Shown: one piece after another, positions 12,378-15,581 of the stretch
How the letters are laid out: every line of letters begins with the position of its first letter
Position numbering within the stretch: the first letter of the stretch is position 1
Assembly: GCA_030147065.1 (NCBI GenBank)
Contig: JASLAP010000733.1
Coordinates: forward strand, 1-15,581
Origin: Pseudonocardia sp.
GTDB lineage: Bacteria > Actinomycetota > Actinomycetes > Mycobacteriales > Pseudonocardiaceae
Reading direction: 5' to 3'
Length of the DNA: 15,581 bases
Made by a program: the position numbers and the translations under genes
The notes under the pieces: model-generated
Database searches by the model: none
The model's input: only the letters and a program-made list of their open reading frames with translations
Told to the model about the DNA's origin: nothing

Positions 12378-15377
12378 CTACCAGCCGTAGAAGACCCGCT
12401 CCACGACCGCCCGGGCCCGGCGCGTCGCCTTGCGGTAGTCGTCCAGGAACACCCCGGGATCACCGCCGGGCGGGTAGCCCAGCGCCACCGCGACCCCGGC
12501 CAGCTCGCGGCCGGAGCGCGGCAGCTGGTCGCCGGGCTTGCCGCGGACCAGCATCACCGCGTTGCGGGCCCGGGTGGCCATGGTCCAGCCCGCCGCCAGC
12601 GCCACGGCGTCGGCCTCGGTGATGAGCCCCGCCTGCCCGGCCTCGCGCAGCCCTTCCAGCGTGCTGGTGGTGCGCAGCTCGGGGATGTCGCCGGCGCGGC
12701 GCATCTGCAGCAGCTGCACGGTCCACTCGACGTCGGCGAGCCCGCCCAGGCCGAGCTTGGTGTGGGTGCCGCGGTCGGCCCCGCGGGGCAGCCGCTCGGC
12801 GTCCACCCGGGCCTTGATCCGACGGATGTCGGTGACCACGGTGTCGTCGATGCCGTCGGCGGGGTAGCGGATCGGGTCGATCATCTCGACGAACCGGCGG
12901 CCCAGATCGGCGTCCCCGGCCACCGGCCGGGCCCGCAGCAGCGCCTGGGCCTCCCAGCTCTCCGACCAGCGGTCGTAGTAGCCGCGGTAGGAGCTCAGCG
13001 TGCGCACCAGCGGTCCCTGCCGCCCCTCCGGGCGCAGGTCGGCGTCGACCGACAGCGCGGGGTCCGGGCTGGGCGCGCCGAGGCGGCGGCGCAGCTCCTC
13101 GGCCACCGCCGTCGCGTGCTTGACCGCGTCCCGGTCGGACGCACCGGCCATCGGCTCGCACACGAACAGCACGTCGGCGTCGCTGGAGTAGCCGATCTCG
13201 GCGCCGCCCAGCCGGCCCATCCCGATCACCGCGATCCGGGACGGCCCGGGCCCCAGCGCCCGCTGCACCGAGTCCAGGGTCGCCTGAAGCACCGCCACCC
13301 ACACCGAGCTGAGCGCCGCGCACACGCCTTCGACGTCGAGCTGACCGAGCAGGTCCGCGCAGGCCACCCGGAGCATCTCGTGGCGGCGCAGCGAGCGGGC
13401 CGTGTGCGCGGCCACCTTGGGATCCTGCTGGCGGGCCACCGTGGCCCGCAGCGAGGAGGCCGCCTCGGCCGGGTCGCGCACCAGCTCGTCGGCCTGCCCG
13501 GTGCTCGGCGCGGCGAGCAGCCGCAGCACCTCCGGGGCGCGCACGAGCAGGTCCGGCACCAGCGCCGAGACGCCCAGCAACCGCATCAGCCGTTGCGCGA
13601 CCTGCCCCTCGTCGCGCAGCAGTCGCAGGTACCAGGGGGTCGTCGCCAGTGCCTCGGACACCCGCCGGTAGGCCAGCAGCCCGCGGTCCGGGTCCGGGCT
13701 GACGGCCAGCTCCTCCAGCAGCACCGGCAGCAGCGCCTGCTGGATCGACGCCGCGCGGGACACCCCCGCGGTGAGCGCGCGCAGGTGCCCGAGGGCACCC
13801 TCCGGCGAAGCCCAGCCCAGCGCGCGCAGGCGAGCGGTGGCCGCGGACTCCGACAGCCGTGCCGCGTCCGGGCTGAGCCGGGACACCGCGGCCAGCAGCG
13901 GCCGGTAGAACAGCTTCTCGTGCAGCCGGCGGACCCGCCGGGCGTTGCGGGTCCACTCGGCGGTCAGCACCCCGACCGCGTCGCGGCGCCCGTCCGGGCG
14001 CAGCCGGGCGGCCCGGGCCAGCCAGCGCAGCGCGGCCTGGTCGTCGGGGGCGGGCAGCAGGTGCGTGCGGCGCATCCGCTGCAGCTGCAGCCGGTGCTCC
14101 AGCAGGCGCAGGAAGCGGTAGGAGGCGCCCAGGTTGGCCGCGTCGTCGCGGCCGACGTAGCCGCCGTCGGCGAGCGCGGCGAGGGCGTCCAGCGTGGTCG
14201 GCGAGCGCAGCGACTCGTCGGCGCGGCCGTGCACCAGCTGCAGCAACTGCACGGCGAACTCCACGTCGCGCAGCCCGCCCGGGCCGAGCTTGAGCTCCCG
14301 GTCGGCCAGGTCCGGGCGCAGGTGCTCGACCACCCGGCGGCGCATCGCCTGGACGTCGGGGACGAAGTCGGTGCGGCCCGCCGCGCTCCACACCAGCGGC
14401 GCGACGGCCTCGGCGTAGGCCGCGCCCAGCTCCGGGTCGCCGGCGACCGGCCTGGCCTTGAGCAGCGCCTGGAACTCCCAGGTGTCGGCCCACCGCTGGT
14501 AGTAGGCGATGTAGCCGTCCAGGGTCCGGACCAGCGCGCCCTGGCGGCCCTCCGGGCGCAGGTTCGCGTCGACCTCGAAGCAGGCCTCCCCGGCGATCCG
14601 CATCAGCCGCCCGGCCAGCCGGGTGGTGGCCTGATCGGCCTGCTCGGCGACGAAGACCACGTCGACGTCGCTGACGTAGTTCAGCTCGCAGCCGCCGCAC
14701 TTGCCCATCGCGATGACGGCCAGCCGCCCGGCGTCGCCGCTGGTCTCCGCCAGGGCCACCGCCAGCGCCGCGCGCAGCGCCGCCGCGGCCAGGTCGGCGA
14801 GCCGGGCCGCGACGTCGGCCACGTCCAGCACCGGCAGCTGCGGCTCGCCCACCGCGGCCAGGTCGGCCGCGGCCAGCACCAACATCTCGTCGCGATAAGC
14901 GGTGCGGAGTGCGGTGATGGCCGCTGCGCCGGTGACGGTGGCAGCCGATCCGCCGGCGGCGCCGGCGGGCGGGCCGTCGGGGTCGGCGCCGACCGCCGCC
15001 AACAGGGCCGCGGTGGGGTCCGCCGGGGGCTCCTTGGGCCGATCGACCAGCCGGTGCCACCGGTCGGGATGGGTCACCAGGTGATCGGCCAGCGCCGTGG
15101 AGCCGCCCAGCAGGGCCAACAGCCGCCCGCGCAGACCGACGTCCGCGCGCAGGGCGGCATCCAGCTCGGCCCGGTCGTCGACGACCTCGAACAACCGCTC
15201 CACCGAGCGCAGCGCCAGGTCGGGGTCGGGGCTGCGGGCCAGTGCCCACATCACCGCCTCCGCACCGGCCGCCGGCCGGTCCCCGTCCCACCAGCCCAGC
15301 TCGGCCAGCGTCGCCTCGGCCCACGGGCCGGTGAGGCCCAGGCGGGCGAGGGAGGCCGGTGGACGACGATCGGTCAC
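12378..15377 (-). CDS. glnE: Bifunctional glutamine synthetase adenylyltransferase/deadenylylase
   Basis: The 999-residue GlnE attaches AMP to, and removes it from, the active-site tyrosine of glutamine synthetase, tuning ammonium assimilation. Two nucleotidyltransferase domains are visible. The N-terminal deadenylylase has GKCGGCELNYVSDVDVVFV (225-243; D237, D239) and VDANLRPEGRQG (269-280). The C-terminal adenylyltransferase has GRLGGAEIGYSSDADVLFV (721-739; D733, D735) and VDADLRPEGRQG. Each is followed by a helical GlnD-PII-uridylyltransferase-like segment (LGPGGLRDVEF at 364-374; LGLGGLADVEW at 875-885). The C-terminus ERVFYGW is the family ending. Length matches actinobacterial GlnE. 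GTG 15377 is chosen for the family-like N-terminus; a weak AGGA lies about 8 nt upstream. It sits directly downstream of an rRNA operon but is separated from it by a strong terminator. Confidence 0.97.
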   Translation of the reverse strand: MTDRRPPASLARLGLTGPWAEATLAELGWWDGDRPAAGAEAVMWALARSPDPDLALRSVERLFEVVDDRAELDAALRADVGLRGRLLALLGGSTALADHLVTHPDRWHRLVDRPKEPPADPTAALLAAVGADPDGPPAGAAGGSAATVTGAAAITALRTAYRDEMLVLAAADLAAVGEPQLPVLDVADVAARLADLAAAALRAALAVALAETSGDAGRLAVIAMGKCGGCELNYVSDVDVVFVAEQADQATTRLAGRLMRIAGEACFEVDANLRPEGRQGALVRTLDGYIAYYQRWADTWEFQALLKARPVAGDPELGAAYAEAVAPLVWSAAGRTDFVPDVQAMRRRVVEHLRPDLADRELKLGPGGLRDVEFAVQLLQLVHGRADESLRSPTTLDALAALADGGYVGRDDAANLGASYRFLRLLEHRLQLQRMRRTHLLPAPDDQAALRWLARAARLRPDGRRDAVGVLTAEWTRNARRVRRLHEKLFYRPLLAAVSRLSPDAARLSESAATARLRALGWASPEGALGHLRALTAGVSRAASIQQALLPVLLEELAVSPDPDRGLLAYRRVSEALATTPWYLRLLRDEGQVAQRLMRLLGVSALVPDLLVRAPEVLRLLAAPSTGQADELVRDPAEAASSLRATVARQQDPKVAAHTARSLRRHEMLRVACADLLGQLDVEGVCAALSSVWVAVLQATLDSVQRALGPGPSRIAVIGMGRLGGAEIGYSSDADVLFVCEPMAGASDRDAVKHATAVAEELRRRLGAPSPDPALSVDADLRPEGRQGPLVRTLSSYRGYYDRWSESWEAQALLRARPVAGDADLGRRFVEMIDPIRYPADGIDDTVVTDIRRIKARVDAERLPRGADRGTHTKLGLGGLADVEWTVQLLQMRRAGDIPELRTTSTLEGLREAGQAGLITEADAVALAAGWTMATRARNAVMLVRGKPGDQLPRSGRELAGVAVALGYPPGGDPGVFLDDYRKATRRARAVVERVFYGW

Positions 15378-15445
15378 CCCGATGATCCTGCCGCACGACC
15401 ACCCCGCCCCGGCACCCTCGTCGTGTCGATCACGTCGTGGAACGC

Positions 15446-15481
15446 AGAAATGGGCCCCCGGATGACCGGGGGCCCATTTCT
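15446..15481 (-). terminator. Strong intrinsic terminator of the rRNA operon
   Basis: A perfect 16-bp stem (15446-15461 with 15466-15481) closes a 4-nt loop (ATGA on the plus strand). Read leftward it begins 12 nt after the predicted 5S 3' end. The stem is AT-containing at its base (AGAAATGGG...CCCATTTCT), so the 3' arm itself ends in a U-rich stretch. It separates the rRNA operon from glnE. Confidence 0.9.
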
Positions 15482-15492
15482 GAACATTTGAT

Positions 15493-15581
15493 GTCGGCGG
15501 CGACCTACTCTCCCACACCCTGACGAGTGCAGTACCATCGGCGCTGGAGGGCTTAGCTTCCGGGTTCGGGATGGGACCGGG
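15493..15581 (-). rRNA. rrf: 5S ribosomal RNA (5' part cut by window)
   Basis: The minus strand reads the conserved 5S core: CGGTCCCATCCCGAACCCGG, then AGCTAAGCCCTCCAGCGCCG, ATGGTACTGC and GAGAGTAGGTCGCCGCCGAC at the 3' end, as in actinobacterial 5S rRNA. About 89 of roughly 117 nt are present; the 5' end lies beyond the window. The 3' end is placed at 15493, within about 3 nt, from the terminal helix. 23S and 16S genes should follow to the right, in the same leftward operon. Confidence 0.93.

Noticed and set aside
12204..15491. 1095-residue plus-strand open frame opposite glnE and the LysE gene
   Set aside because: It is the antisense shadow of glnE, with Gln/His/Arg/Gly low-complexity composition and no recognisable domain. 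The glnE strand carries both catalytic motifs.
1..15581. Mobile elements, CRISPR arrays, defence islands or biosynthetic cluster
   Set aside because: No transposase, integrase, direct-repeat/spacer array, restriction, toxin or synthase gene was found. Composition is uniform and the gene content is ordinary chromosomal.

Overview
The window is very GC-rich (roughly 70-75 %), with GTG and TTG starts, strong GC bias at third codon positions and leaderless-looking genes. Together with a CGAAC-N4-GTTCG LexA box, a deazaflavin (F420)-type nitroreductase and a full-length GlnE, this points to an actinobacterium (Actinomycetota). A Pseudonocardiales-like source is possible but is only an inference. 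The sequence looks chromosomal: it ends inside a 5S rRNA gene, and I found no transposase, integrase, phage gene, CRISPR array or tRNA.

Left part (1-3904): a leftward ABC uptake operon, with an oligopeptide-type binding lipoprotein followed by a DppB-like permease cut by the window edge. It is divergent from an IclR-family regulator that probably controls it. The 402-bp divergent region holds a GC-rich perfect dyad. Two GC-rich hairpins (3960-3994 and 4112-4140) then separate iclR from dinB.

Middle part (4181-8930): dinB (DNA polymerase IV) with a LexA/SOS box sitting on its start codon; a GOLPH3/GPP34-like protein; and a TPR protein with an exact 42-residue repeat period. Convergent to these is a lipoprotein of the serine beta-lactamase/penicillin-binding fold that seems to have lost its catalytic Ser and Lys. 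Divergent from the lipoprotein is a small DUF1992 (DnaJC28-like) protein.

Right part (8982-15581): a probable leftward group of an M50-type membrane metalloprotease, a deazaflavin-dependent nitroreductase and a GlcG/HbpS-like protein. A MerR-family regulator diverges from it and has a textbook 19-bp-spacer promoter with nested dyads. Next come a LysE-type exporter and glnE, the bifunctional adenylyltransferase/deadenylylase that controls glutamine synthetase. A 16-bp perfect terminator and the 3' part of a leftward 5S rRNA gene close the window.

Most genes here are ordinary housekeeping or accessory chromosomal genes. I see no clear new multi-gene system. The points most worth a second look are the degenerate hydrolase lipoprotein, the SOS box on the dinB start codon, the MerR promoter, and the periodic TPR protein next to the GPP34 protein.
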